Of a stretch of 64,000 bases of DNA, positions 25,586 through 34,287 are shown one piece after another; position 1 is the stretch's first letter; every line of letters begins with the position of its first letter. The notes beneath the pieces were generated by a model. That model saw only the letters and a list, made by a program, of their open reading frames with translations, was not told the origin of the DNA and made no database searches. A program made the translations under genes and the position numbers. Source of the stretch: JAIVGV01 sp032229975 (GTDB taxonomy: Bacteria; Acidobacteriota; Blastocatellia; Pyrinomonadales; Pyrinomonadaceae); NCBI GenBank assembly GCA_032229975.1, contig JAVXVG010000001.1, forward strand, positions 62,001-126,000. Direction: 5' to 3'.

Positions 25586-28500
25586 ATGCACGTCACGCGA
25601 GTAGAACTCGATAACATCAAGGCATACGAGCGCAGGGCGTTCGACTTCGAGCCGGGGACGACGGCCATCGTCGGGCCCAATGGCGCGGGCAAGACGACGA
25701 TCCTCGAAGCCATCGCGTGGACGCTCTTCGACACGCTCGACTATCCGAAGGACGATTTCCTGCGTCGCGGCGCGAAGAGGGGATCGGTGCGCGTCACCTT
25801 CGAGTCGGGCACGGACGGTCGCAGCTATACCGTCTATCGCGACACCGCGAACGGTTATTACATCTTCGATCTCGGTCTTAATGCGAAGATCGCGGAGCAG
25901 AAAGCGAACGTGATGCCGCAGCTACGGCTGCTGCTCGGCGTTGAGCCGGGCACAGACGTGCAGGCCCTCTTCCGATCTGCCATCGGCGTCCCGCAGGGCA
26001 CGCTCACCGCAGACTTCCTGCGCCCCGCGCGCCAGCGCATGGACGCCTTCAATCGTTTGCTCAAGGTCGAAGAGTACGTCGAAAGCTCGAACCGTTTGCT
26101 CAAGGTCGAGCGACTCATCGGCGAGCGCGTCGCGGAAGCGCGCGAGCGCATCGGTCGCGCAGAGGGTACGCTCGCACGCTACGAAGAACTCACAAACGAT
26201 CACAAGTCCGCAACCGAGCGAGCCGCCGAACTCGACGCGGCCCTCTCCGTCTCGCGTATCGAAACTGAGGATCGCGAGCGCGTCGTCAAACTTCTTGACG
26301 CGGCGGAGCAGCGCGTCGCCGAGACTCGCGCGCGACATGAGCGGGCCGCGTTTGAACGCGAAGGCGCAGAGAGACGACTGCGCGATCTGCAAATCGAGCT
26401 CGACGCCGCGCTCGCTGCGCGCGAGCGACATCGCGCGACCGAACCGGACTCGCGCGCGCACCTCGCCGCGCTGGGCGCGCTGCAAGGACTCGAAACCGAG
26501 CGACAGGAACGCGATCGCGCGCGCGCCGAATCAGAGCGCGTCGAGCGCATGATCGTCTCCGCCGATGCAGACGTGCGACGCATCAGTGACGCGCTCGAAT
26601 CAGCGCAGCGCGCACGCACGCAACTCGCCACTCTCGAACCGGAGATCGCGATGCAGGGCCGGCTTGAGCGCGAGCGTGATCAAGCGAAGGAGTTGCGCGC
26701 GCTTGCCGTCGCCGCGCGCGATCAGCTGCGCCGACTAGATACGGAACTCGATCAACTTCGCAAACAGTACGAGCGCACGAAAGAGTCTCTGCGTCTCGCG
26801 GAGAGCGCGGGTTGGACGCCGGAGCAGGTCGAGCGTTTGCAGGGCCAGCGCACGGAGGTCGAGACTGCTTTGAGTCGCGCCGAGCGCGCAAAAGCCGAGC
26901 GCAAGCCGCTCTCCAAACAGCGCGACGATCTAACGCGCGAGATCACACGTCTGCGCGCGTCGCTCTCCGTGCTCGAACACAAGACCATCGAACTCGAACG
27001 TCGCGCGCTTGGCGCGGGCCAGCTTGCGCGTCTCGAAGCTGACGAGCGCGAGTTGTCGGAACAGGCTGCTAACTTGCGCGCAGAGATCGCGCGCGACGAG
27101 AAGACACGTGAAGAGACGCGCGGCGGCGTCTGTCCAGTCCTGCGCGAGAAGTGCACGAGCTTCAGCGCGGGGCAAACTTACACGGACTATTTCAACAACC
27201 TGATCGCCGAGAATCGCGCGCGGCTCAAGTCTGTGCAGGCTGAGACGGCCCGTGCTGCGAAGGCCGTCGTCGCAGCGCGTGAGGCATCTGTCGCAGTCGC
27301 GCAGTTGGGGCCAGAGCGCGAACGACTCGCGCAGGAGCGCGCGCGAATGTCGGAGCGCGAGCATCTGCTTGCACAGGTCGATGAGAGGCTTGCGGCGATC
27401 AGCTCGGACGACGGCGCGCTCGACGAGTTGCGTACTCGCTTGATGGGTCTCGATGCCGAACTGATCCCCGCGCGCGAGGCTCTGCAACGCTTCGCACACG
27501 TCGTCCCTTTGCGCGAACAACTTTCAGAGATCGAGCAGCGCGGCAAGCGCAAGCGCGACGAGCGCGCGGAACTGGCCGCCGCCGCCAACGGGATCGAAAA
27601 TCTCGAGCGCGAGATCGCCGAGACTGAGTCGCGACTGCGCGCCTTGAACGATCCGCGTGGTCGCGCGGCGGCCTTGCGCGTCGAAGCGGAGCGCATCGCC
27701 TCGCTCGAAACGGACGCCACAGCCGCACGCGGCGTGCTCAAAGAGTTCGAGCGCGAGCGCAAGACTTTCGTCTCGCGACTCGCGCGCTTCGCCGACTTCG
27801 AGTCGCGCTGGTCTGCATCAGTCGCCGAGCGCGAGCGCACCATCGCAGCGCACCGCGAGCACTTGGGAAGCTCCGAACTCGCGGCGACCGTCGAAGCGCG
27901 CGAGAAGGAGAGCGCGGGCGCGTCGAAAGAGTCTGAGCGCGCGGCGAAGGACGCGGAGAAAGCGGAGCGCGCGCACGCCGACGCGGTGGCCGCTTACGAT
28001 GGCCCGCGCCACGCATCAGAGCGCGAGTCTCTGACGCTCGCGCGTTCACGCGCCGCCGCGCTCGCCGCGCAACTCGAAGGCATGAGTGAGAGCGTCGGTA
28101 AACTCACGTTGGAGATCGCGCGTTTGGAAGAGGTGCGCGCGAAGTGGCAGGAGGAGCTGCGCGCGCAGGAGAAGTTGAAGCGACTCGACGAGACGACCGA
28201 GTTCATGCGCGAGACTTTGAAGAAAGCTGGCCCCGAAGTGACGAAGTCCTACGTCGCGCACATCTCTGTCGAAGCGAATCAACTCTTCCGCGAGATCACG
28301 GGCGAGGCCGGTCGCACTCTGCGTTGGACGAGCGACTACGAGATCGTCGTCGAAGAGGGCGGCTACGAGCGTTCGTTCGTCAACCTCTCCGGCGGCGAGC
28401 AGATGGCCGCCGCGCTCGCCGTGCGCCTCGCGCTCTTGAAGCAACTCTCCGACATTCGTGTCGCCTTCTTCGACGAGCCGACGGTCAACATGGATGCTGA

Positions 28501-28642
28501 GCGTCGAGAAAATCTCGCGCGACAGATCGGGCAGGTGCGCCACTTCGATCAACTCTTCGTCATCTCGCACGACGACACCTTCGAGGAGACGGTGGATCAC
28601 GTCCTGCTGCTCGCGCGCCGTGAGGAAGGTGCGACGGCGTGA
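25586..28642 (+). CDS. Rad50/SbcC-like SMC-family ATPase
   Basis: 1018 residues. Walker A GPNGAGKTT (30-38) and a Q-loop region near the N-terminus; two long Arg/Glu/Ala-rich coiled-coil arms (~170-510 and ~530-880); ABC signature NLSGGEQMAAAL and Walker B VAFFDEPTVNMD at the C-terminus. This is the head-coil-hook-coil-head layout of Rad50/SbcC. At the hook, the usual CXXC is replaced by C516-PVLREK-C523 (CX6C), a variant seen in some bacterial relatives. No SbcD/Mre11 nuclease gene lies beside it. Instead it overlaps an RNase HI gene by 4 nt. Probable role is DNA-end or structure processing. Confidence 0.9.
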   Translation: MHVTRVELDNIKAYERRAFDFEPGTTAIVGPNGAGKTTILEAIAWTLFDTLDYPKDDFLRRGAKRGSVRVTFESGTDGRSYTVYRDTANGYYIFDLGLNAKIAEQKANVMPQLRLLLGVEPGTDVQALFRSAIGVPQGTLTADFLRPARQRMDAFNRLLKVEEYVESSNRLLKVERLIGERVAEARERIGRAEGTLARYEELTNDHKSATERAAELDAALSVSRIETEDRERVVKLLDAAEQRVAETRARHERAAFEREGAERRLRDLQIELDAALAARERHRATEPDSRAHLAALGALQGLETERQERDRARAESERVERMIVSADADVRRISDALESAQRARTQLATLEPEIAMQGRLERERDQAKELRALAVAARDQLRRLDTELDQLRKQYERTKESLRLAESAGWTPEQVERLQGQRTEVETALSRAERAKAERKPLSKQRDDLTREITRLRASLSVLEHKTIELERRALGAGQLARLEADERELSEQAANLRAEIARDEKTREETRGGVCPVLREKCTSFSAGQTYTDYFNNLIAENRARLKSVQAETARAAKAVVAAREASVAVAQLGPERERLAQERARMSEREHLLAQVDERLAAISSDDGALDELRTRLMGLDAELIPAREALQRFAHVVPLREQLSEIEQRGKRKRDERAELAAAANGIENLEREIAETESRLRALNDPRGRAAALRVEAERIASLETDATAARGVLKEFERERKTFVSRLARFADFESRWSASVAERERTIAAHREHLGSSELAATVEAREKESAGASKESERAAKDAEKAERAHADAVAAYDGPRHASERESLTLARSRAAALAAQLEGMSESVGKLTLEIARLEEVRAKWQEELRAQEKLKRLDETTEFMRETLKKAGPEVTKSYVAHISVEANQLFREITGEAGRTLRWTSDYEIVVEEGGYERSFVNLSGGEQMAAALAVRLALLKQLSDIRVAFFDEPTVNMDAERRENLARQIGQVRHFDQLFVISHDDTFEETVDHVLLLARREEGATA

Positions 28643-29103
28643 ACGTGAACGTGAAGCAGGTGACGATCTACTGCGACGGCTCAAGCCTCGGCAACGGTCG
28701 CGATGATCCGCGCGCGGCGTCGGCGGCGTTGCTGAACTACCGCGAGCAGTGGCGCGCGTTCGGCTGTTATTTGGGGAACGCGACGAACCAGCAGGCGGAG
28801 ATCGTCGCGGCGGCAATCGGTCTGGAAAATTTGCGCGAGCCGTGTCGCGTAAAAATCCTGACGGACTCGCGCTACGTCGTCGAGACGATGTCGGGTCGCT
28901 TCCGTCGCAAGTCGAATCACGAATGGTGGGCGCGTTTGGATCGCGCCGTCGCCGGTCACAGCATCGAATGGCAATGGATCAAAGGTCACGCCGGGCACGG
29001 CGCGCAGGAAGCGGTTGACAAAGCCGCACGCAAGATCGCCGCGCTCGGTCGCGCCGATGACATCGTGCTGCGCGAGGCGGCGGAAAGTCTTAGCCACGGA
29101 TAA
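28639..29103 (+). CDS. Ribonuclease HI
   Basis: 154 residues; GTG start overlaps the stop of the upstream ATPase (GTGA), implying translational coupling. Four acidic sites of the RNase H fold are visible: D in IYCDGSSLGNG (~13), E in NQQAEIVAA (~54), D in LTDSRYV (~75) and D in AVDKAA (~129). It ends the lepA-side operon. RNase HI removes RNA from RNA-DNA hybrids. Coupling to a Rad50-like ATPase suggests joint handling of hybrids or replication intermediates, which is inference. Confidence 0.88.
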   Translation: MNVNVKQVTIYCDGSSLGNGRDDPRAASAALLNYREQWRAFGCYLGNATNQQAEIVAAAIGLENLREPCRVKILTDSRYVVETMSGRFRRKSNHEWWARLDRAVAGHSIEWQWIKGHAGHGAQEAVDKAARKIAALGRADDIVLREAAESLSHG

Positions 29104-29250
29104 ACGCGGATAAAGGATCGGAGAAATTTCTCTTCTGATCTGCGCTCATCTGCAACTGATTTTGAAGTTGATCGTGAAGGTTCGCGCGCGTCGCGTGTGC
29201 TAAAGTTACCTCCCCGGACATTCCTGAACCTGCCGCGCAAGTCATAACTC

Positions 29251-31242
29251 ATGCACAAGGTTCGTAACATCTCCCGACGACCGAGTACGCCGCGCGCTCT
29301 GTTCGCGCTCGCCTTCGTTGCGTGCGTCGTCGCGTCGCACGCGCAGACGCGTGGGTGGGTGTGGCAGAATCCGTTGCCGCAGGGGAATGCGATCAATGCG
29401 GTGCGGTTTGCGACGGACAAGCGACGCGGGTGGGCCGTCGGGGCCGAAGGCGTGATCCTCAGAAGCGACGATGGCGGCTTCGAGTGGGAGTCGCAACCGT
29501 CACCCGCAGTCGCGACGCTCTACGGGCTCTACGTTAAAGATAGAAAGACGGCCGTCGCGGTTGGCGCGCGCGGCGCGATAGTGACGACGAACGATGGCGG
29601 CGAGAGTTGGCTGCTGAGACAGACGGGCGTGCGTGATCATCTCGCATCGGTCGCGTTCGTGGGCGACGATGCGAAGCATGGATGGGCAGTTGGAACTTAC
29701 GGCTGCATCGTCGCGACGGATGATGGTGGCCGCACTTGGAGAGCGCAGAAGTCTGGCGTGCGCGCGCATCTCTACTCGGTGGCCTTCGGCAATGAGAAGA
29801 CGGGCGTCGCGGTCGGCGCGGCGGGGACGATGCTCGTCACGCAGGACGGCGGCGCACAGTGGAAGGCCTACGCGCTGCCGGAAGAGTTGCGCTTTCCCCT
29901 GACGAGCGCGGCCTTCGTCGGCAAGTCGAAGCGCGCGGCGATTGTCGTCGGCTTCGGCGGCTTGATACTTCGCACGGATGACGGCGGCGAGACGTGGACG
30001 CGTGTCGAAATTTTTCAGCCGGTCGATCTCTTGAGCGTCTTCTTCACGGATGAGCGGAACGGTTGGGCTGCGGGCAAGGACGGCGCGATCCTCTCGACCG
30101 CCGATGGCGGCATGACGTGGCTGCCCATCGCCGTCAAGACCGCGCCGCGTTTGAAGACGATCCATTTCGCAGACTCTCAGACGGGATGGGCCGCAGGCGC
30201 GGACGGTTTGATCCTGCGCACGGACGATGGCGGTCTCGTCTGGCGCAGACTCTCAGAGGGCGGGCGCGAAGACCTCTCGGACATCTTCTTCCTCGACGGC
30301 TCGCGCGGTTGGGCCGTCGGTGCGCGCGGTCGCATTCTCACCACGACGAACGGCGGCAGGCGTTGGTCTGCGCAACTCTCGAACACGGAGGCGCGGCTCG
30401 CGCGTGTCTTCTTCGTCGATGAAAATCACGGATGGGCTGTTGGCGAGCAGGGCACGATCATGCGGACGGAGGACGGCGGCATGATCTGGTTGAAATGCGA
30501 GACGGGCGTCGCGACCGAGCTTTCCGGCATTCACTTCGTTGATGCGAAACATGGACTCGCGGTCGGTGCGCGCGGCGTGATCATCAGGACGGAGGACGGC
30601 GGCGAGACTTGGCAGCAACGCGCGTCGAACTCTCTCACGTGGCTCGAAGAGGTGGCCTTCGCCGATGCGAAACGCGCATTCGTCGTCGGCGCGCAGGCGA
30701 CGATCTTGAAATCGGAAGACGGCGGCGAGACTTGGCACAACGTCGAGACCGACGCGAAGGAGTGGCTCTATTCAATCGCCTTCGCCACGCCGCAGCGCGG
30801 CTTCATCGTCGGACAGCGCGGGTTGATCTTGAGGACGGACGACGGGGGCGCGAAGTGGAAACAGTTAGAGACGGACGTGCGCGTGAACCTGTTCTCGATC
30901 TCGCTCGCATCAGCGACAGACGCGCTCATCGTCGGCGATCAGGGGCGCATCATACAGACGCGCGACGGCGGTGCGACGTGGGCGGAAGTGCCGACGGCGA
31001 CGAGCGTGCCGCTCTACTCGGTCGCCTATCGCGGCGGCGCGAACGCATGGGTGGCCGGTCGTGGCGGCGCGATCCTGCGTCGCTCAAGCGCGATCTCGAC
31101 CGTCTCCATCCCGCGTCCTCCCGGTCTGCGCCACGACAAGCCGCAGATACAGGGCGACGCTCTGCCCGGTCTGCCCTCGACGCCCAACGACATCCCACGC
31201 GCGCTCCCGCCAGCCGATAAGAAGAGGCCGCCGCAGAGTTGA
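29251..31242 (+). CDS. Secreted YCF48-type double beta-propeller protein
   Basis: 663 residues. Signal peptide ~1-31 (ALFALAFVACVVASHA). The body is a series of ~44-residue repeats of the form GWAVGxxGxILRTxDGGxxW. I count 13 full copies and one degenerate 14th (AWVAGRGGAILRRSS), enough for two seven-bladed propellers. The family includes Ycf48/HCF136, a photosystem II assembly factor, but in non-phototrophs these are general exported binding proteins; nothing here implies photosynthesis. A Pro-rich tail (~625-663) follows. Confidence 0.9.
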   Translation: MHKVRNISRRPSTPRALFALAFVACVVASHAQTRGWVWQNPLPQGNAINAVRFATDKRRGWAVGAEGVILRSDDGGFEWESQPSPAVATLYGLYVKDRKTAVAVGARGAIVTTNDGGESWLLRQTGVRDHLASVAFVGDDAKHGWAVGTYGCIVATDDGGRTWRAQKSGVRAHLYSVAFGNEKTGVAVGAAGTMLVTQDGGAQWKAYALPEELRFPLTSAAFVGKSKRAAIVVGFGGLILRTDDGGETWTRVEIFQPVDLLSVFFTDERNGWAAGKDGAILSTADGGMTWLPIAVKTAPRLKTIHFADSQTGWAAGADGLILRTDDGGLVWRRLSEGGREDLSDIFFLDGSRGWAVGARGRILTTTNGGRRWSAQLSNTEARLARVFFVDENHGWAVGEQGTIMRTEDGGMIWLKCETGVATELSGIHFVDAKHGLAVGARGVIIRTEDGGETWQQRASNSLTWLEEVAFADAKRAFVVGAQATILKSEDGGETWHNVETDAKEWLYSIAFATPQRGFIVGQRGLILRTDDGGAKWKQLETDVRVNLFSISLASATDALIVGDQGRIIQTRDGGATWAEVPTATSVPLYSVAYRGGANAWVAGRGGAILRRSSAISTVSIPRPPGLRHDKPQIQGDALPGLPSTPNDIPRALPPADKKRPPQS

Positions 31243-31316
31243 GGTGATCCAAGATATACGTTAAGAGTGTGAGACTAAATCGCGCGACAATGTGAAGCGC
31301 GCGTTGCAACTTGCGA

Positions 31317-31652
31317 TTACGACTCGACGCCGAAATAGCAGAGCACGAGATCGGCTTCACCAGTGTTCGTGATCTCGTGTCGCTCGCCGGGTGAGACGGC
31401 GACGCAGACGCCTCGTTCGAGTCGCAACTCCTCATCGTTAATCTTCATTAGCCCCGCGCCGGATTCGACGTAGAAGACTTCGTGCATATCGGCGTGTGCG
31501 TGTGCGCTCGCGGTCTGGCCGGATGCGAGGCGCGAGCGCGAGAAGTTCGTCAGGTGCGGCACGTCGCCGCGACGCAGCAGCACCTGCTTCTTGATCTCCG
31601 GGTTGTGCGAGACGCCCTCTTCGGGAATGTTCGCGAGCGAGACTTTTCTCAT
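31317..31652 (-). CDS. Small cupin-domain protein
   Basis: 111 residues, single cupin barrel. Motif 1 SAHAHADMHEVFYVESGAGLM carries the metal ligands (H..H...E) and motif 2 VSPGERHEITN the last His. Such proteins act as isomerases, dioxygenases or sugar-binding sensors. Its start overlaps the stop of the upstream GH47 gene by 4 nt, so the two are probably co-translated. Confidence 0.88.
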   Translation of the reverse strand: MRKVSLANIPEEGVSHNPEIKKQVLLRRGDVPHLTNFSRSRLASGQTASAHAHADMHEVFYVESGAGLMKINDEELRLERGVCVAVSPGERHEITNTGEADLVLCYFGVES

Positions 31653-33079
31653 CTATGTTTGATTGTCGCCTTGCGCGCGTTGGATCGCGCGACGCGGAAA
31701 TCTTTGCGGAGCGGGTGAGCCTCCGTGTTGAAGATCACACGATCGAAGTCCAGAGCCTTCGGCGGCGCGAAGAGAAGGTAGAAATATTTGAAGGTCTCGG
31801 CGAAGAGAAAGCTGTGCATCACGTCGAGCTTCTCTTTTGTCATAACGTTCTTCAAGCTCGCATAAGCCTCTTCGGTGCGGCAGGCGCGCACGAAGTCCTC
31901 GAAGAGCGACGCGCCCGCGCGCAGGTACTTCGCGTCTCTCGTGAAGTGGTAGAGGTAATAAGTTGACTCGACGATCTCTGGGCGCAGTTGATACGCGCCG
32001 TCGGTCACGCGCATCGTCTTGTAGTCCAACTCTTCGGGCTCGATGTTGTTGAGCGACCACATCCTGAGCGACGACTCATGCAGGCGCGCGGCGCGCGGCA
32101 CGTCGCCGGAGAGGGCCAGCACGGCGGGAAAGAAAGCGTCGAGCGCGCCGAACGTTGTCGCGGTGCGACGCCCGGTCGTCATGTCTGCGTGACCGTACCA
32201 GAGCATCGGGCCCTCGTCATCGGCCAGATACTTGTTGATGGTGGCGACGCTCGCGAGCCACATCCTTTTGCAATCCTCGTCGCCGAAGAGCAGCCAGCAC
32301 TTCAAAAGATATTCGTAGTAGGAATCGATCTCCGCGCTGATGCTGCTGTCGGTCGTCGTCCACTCGCCGGTCTCGACGTTGATGCGCTCTCCCACGAGAC
32401 CGATGGGAGAGCGTCGCTTGAAGACTTCGACGAGCGCGCGCTTCGCCTTCTCGTAAAAGATCGTCTTGCCGGTGAGTCGCGCGAGCGTGCCGAACTCGAC
32501 GAGGAGCGTGCCCGCTTCGGCAGGATTAGTCACAGACTCGCGCACGCGCCCGGTCTTCAGGTTGACGTACATATAAGGGATGCCTGTCGGCGAGTTGAAG
32601 ACGGGCAGCAAACGCGTGCCCAAATCTTCGGCGAGCGCGAGGAGACGTTTGTCGCCTGTGAGTTGATAGCTTGAGAGGAGGCCGCCGAGCAGTCGGATCG
32701 TGATCTCGAAATTCTTGACGTAGATGTCGCGGTCGAACGTGAGACGCGCGTCGATGAGAGCGCGTGTCTTCGCCGCGTCTTCGTCGAGCCCCATCACGAT
32801 CATCGTGTCGAGCGCATCGACCGGCGTCATCAAAAGCGACTCGCCGTACCAGTCGCGATAGGTCTTGCTCAGAGGCTTGAGGTCGTCGTGGCCCCACGCA
32901 TAACGCTCGTAGCCGCGCCACGCGTGCAAGAACTCCTCGCGGACACGCGCAGCGAGTTTCGCGCGATCAACCCTGACATCCTTCGCCTCGCGTCGCACGA
33001 CGACGACGGCGCGCGCGGGCGCGGCGACCGACGAAAGGATCGCGAGCAGCAACAGCAGTGCGACGGATTTAGTCTTCAT
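31649..33079 (-). CDS. Secreted GH47 alpha-1,2-mannosidase
   Basis: 476 residues. Signal peptide ~1-24 (LLLLLAILSSVAAPARA). Then the full glycoside hydrolase 47 pattern: AWRGYERYAWGHDDLKPLS (~52-70), LMTPVDALDTMIVMGL (~82-97), the RPEIVESTYYLYHFT acid/base region (~365), MHSFLFAETFKYFYLLF and the C-terminal FNTEAHPL, where the threonine coordinates calcium. GH47 enzymes are inverting exo-alpha-1,2-mannosidases, classic in eukaryotic N-glycan trimming; bacterial members are less common. Likely works outside the cytoplasm on mannans or glycoproteins. Confidence 0.93.
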   Translation of the reverse strand: MKTKSVALLLLLAILSSVAAPARAVVVVRREAKDVRVDRAKLAARVREEFLHAWRGYERYAWGHDDLKPLSKTYRDWYGESLLMTPVDALDTMIVMGLDEDAAKTRALIDARLTFDRDIYVKNFEITIRLLGGLLSSYQLTGDKRLLALAEDLGTRLLPVFNSPTGIPYMYVNLKTGRVRESVTNPAEAGTLLVEFGTLARLTGKTIFYEKAKRALVEVFKRRSPIGLVGERINVETGEWTTTDSSISAEIDSYYEYLLKCWLLFGDEDCKRMWLASVATINKYLADDEGPMLWYGHADMTTGRRTATTFGALDAFFPAVLALSGDVPRAARLHESSLRMWSLNNIEPEELDYKTMRVTDGAYQLRPEIVESTYYLYHFTRDAKYLRAGASLFEDFVRACRTEEAYASLKNVMTKEKLDVMHSFLFAETFKYFYLLFAPPKALDFDRVIFNTEAHPLRKDFRVARSNARKATIKHR

Positions 33080-33418
33080 GATGCTGTGAATAATGATTCG
33101 TCGAACGAGGCTTCGCGGAAAGTATTTTCGCTCAAGCGTGGAAGGCCGTGCATCAAAGTTTCACGCTCGCGGGCGGACTTGGAGAAGCGCACCACTTCTA
33201 AGGCAAAATGGCCGGCGAGTCAATCGTATGATGGAAGCGAATGCGCTCGCGGGCGCAGCATCGCGCGAGGTGTGCTGGTTGATAGTTGATCTCGCGCGGG
33301 TGTCGATCGCAGATCGCATGACGGTCGTTCGTGTGCGCAATGGCGGTCGGTTGTTGGTGTAAGCGCGCGGGCTCTGTCATAATTCGTTGCCCCCTAGATA
33401 TTCGCGCTGAGAGATCGG
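33080..33418. other. Divergent spacer with no recognisable gene
   Basis: 339 bp between the divergent GH47 and receiver-domain genes. Several frames stay open by chance because of GC bias, but none has a ribosome-binding site or recognisable protein. Promoters for both sides must lie here; I see no strong consensus. Confidence 0.4.
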
Positions 33419-34129
33419 ATGAACTGTCCAGACTGCGGTCAGGAAAATCTCGCCACGGCGCGCTTCTGCGTCAACTGCGGCTATCAGTTCCGCACGTCGA
33501 AAGCCGCGCAGACTTCGCGCGTGGGCGCGGCACGCGATGCCGTGCCGCCAGAAGTCATGCCCGAAGTCGTGCCTGCGCACGCTCAGTTTGATCACGCGAG
33601 CGACGCGCAAGACGATCTGCCGCCGCCGCCGGAGTTCGGACAGATTTCCACTGCGCCGACGCACGCCGAGACGGGCCGGTTGCAAGAGGGCGCGCGCACG
33701 CAGGAGTTTAAGCCGCGCGACTTTCTGCTGATGGTCGTTGACGACACGGCGGACAATCTCGTCATCACCAGTCTGCATTTGCAGCAAGCGGGCTTCCGGG
33801 TCATCACCGCCTCGAACGGCGAGGAGGCCCTGAAGATCGCCGAAGTCAGCTCGCCCGATCTGATCCTGATGGACATCGGCATGCCCGGTCTCGATGGTCT
33901 CGGCGCGACACGCAAACTGCGCGAGCATCCGACGCTGCGCCTCGTCCCCGTCGTGGCCCTCACGGCGTTCTCCACCGACGGCTTCCGCCGCGCCGCCTAC
34001 GACGCAGGCTGCGACGGCTACTTGACGAAGCCCGTCGATTTCAACCGTCTCGGCGAACTCATCCGCCGACTGCTGCCCGTGCGCCGCGCGGCGAAGGATG
34101 AAGAGACGGACGAAGAATACGAGGAGTAA
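33419..34129 (+). CDS. Zinc-ribbon / response-regulator receiver fusion
   Basis: 236 residues. N-terminal double-zinc-ribbon half MNCPDCGQENLATARFCVNCG (CPxC...CxxC, 3-20), a ~75-residue linker, and a REC domain ~101-225: acidic pair VVDDTADN, phospho-acceptor D in LILMDIGMPGLDG, T/S in VVALTAFS and K in YLTKPVDF. No DNA-binding or enzymatic output domain follows. It probably receives phosphate from a histidine kinase elsewhere and signals by protein contact through the ribbon. Confidence 0.9.
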   Translation: MNCPDCGQENLATARFCVNCGYQFRTSKAAQTSRVGAARDAVPPEVMPEVVPAHAQFDHASDAQDDLPPPPEFGQISTAPTHAETGRLQEGARTQEFKPRDFLLMVVDDTADNLVITSLHLQQAGFRVITASNGEEALKIAEVSSPDLILMDIGMPGLDGLGATRKLREHPTLRLVPVVALTAFSTDGFRRAAYDAGCDGYLTKPVDFNRLGELIRRLLPVRRAAKDEETDEEYEE

Positions 34130-34214
34130 GCGCGAAGGCGAATAGGATCAAATTGACGGCGCGTGATGTTGAGGCTACGACGACTCGAACCACGCGAGCA
34201 GTGAGGAGAAGAAA

Positions 34215-34260
34215 ACGGGCGACGTTCGTGAGGATGATCTCATGAAGGTCGCCCGTCATT
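34215..34260. terminator. Bidirectional terminator
   Basis: ACGGGCGAC (34215-34223) with GTCGCCCGT (34248-34256), extended inward by TTCGTGAG/CTCATGAA; followed by CATTTAATT. It lies between convergent genes. Confidence 0.75.
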
Positions 34261-34287
34261 TAATTCATGCGTTGTGTGACGCGAGCC

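Noticed and set aside
29251..31242. Photosystem II assembly factor implying a phototroph
   Set aside because: YCF48 repeats are common in exported proteins of non-phototrophs; no photosystem gene is present.
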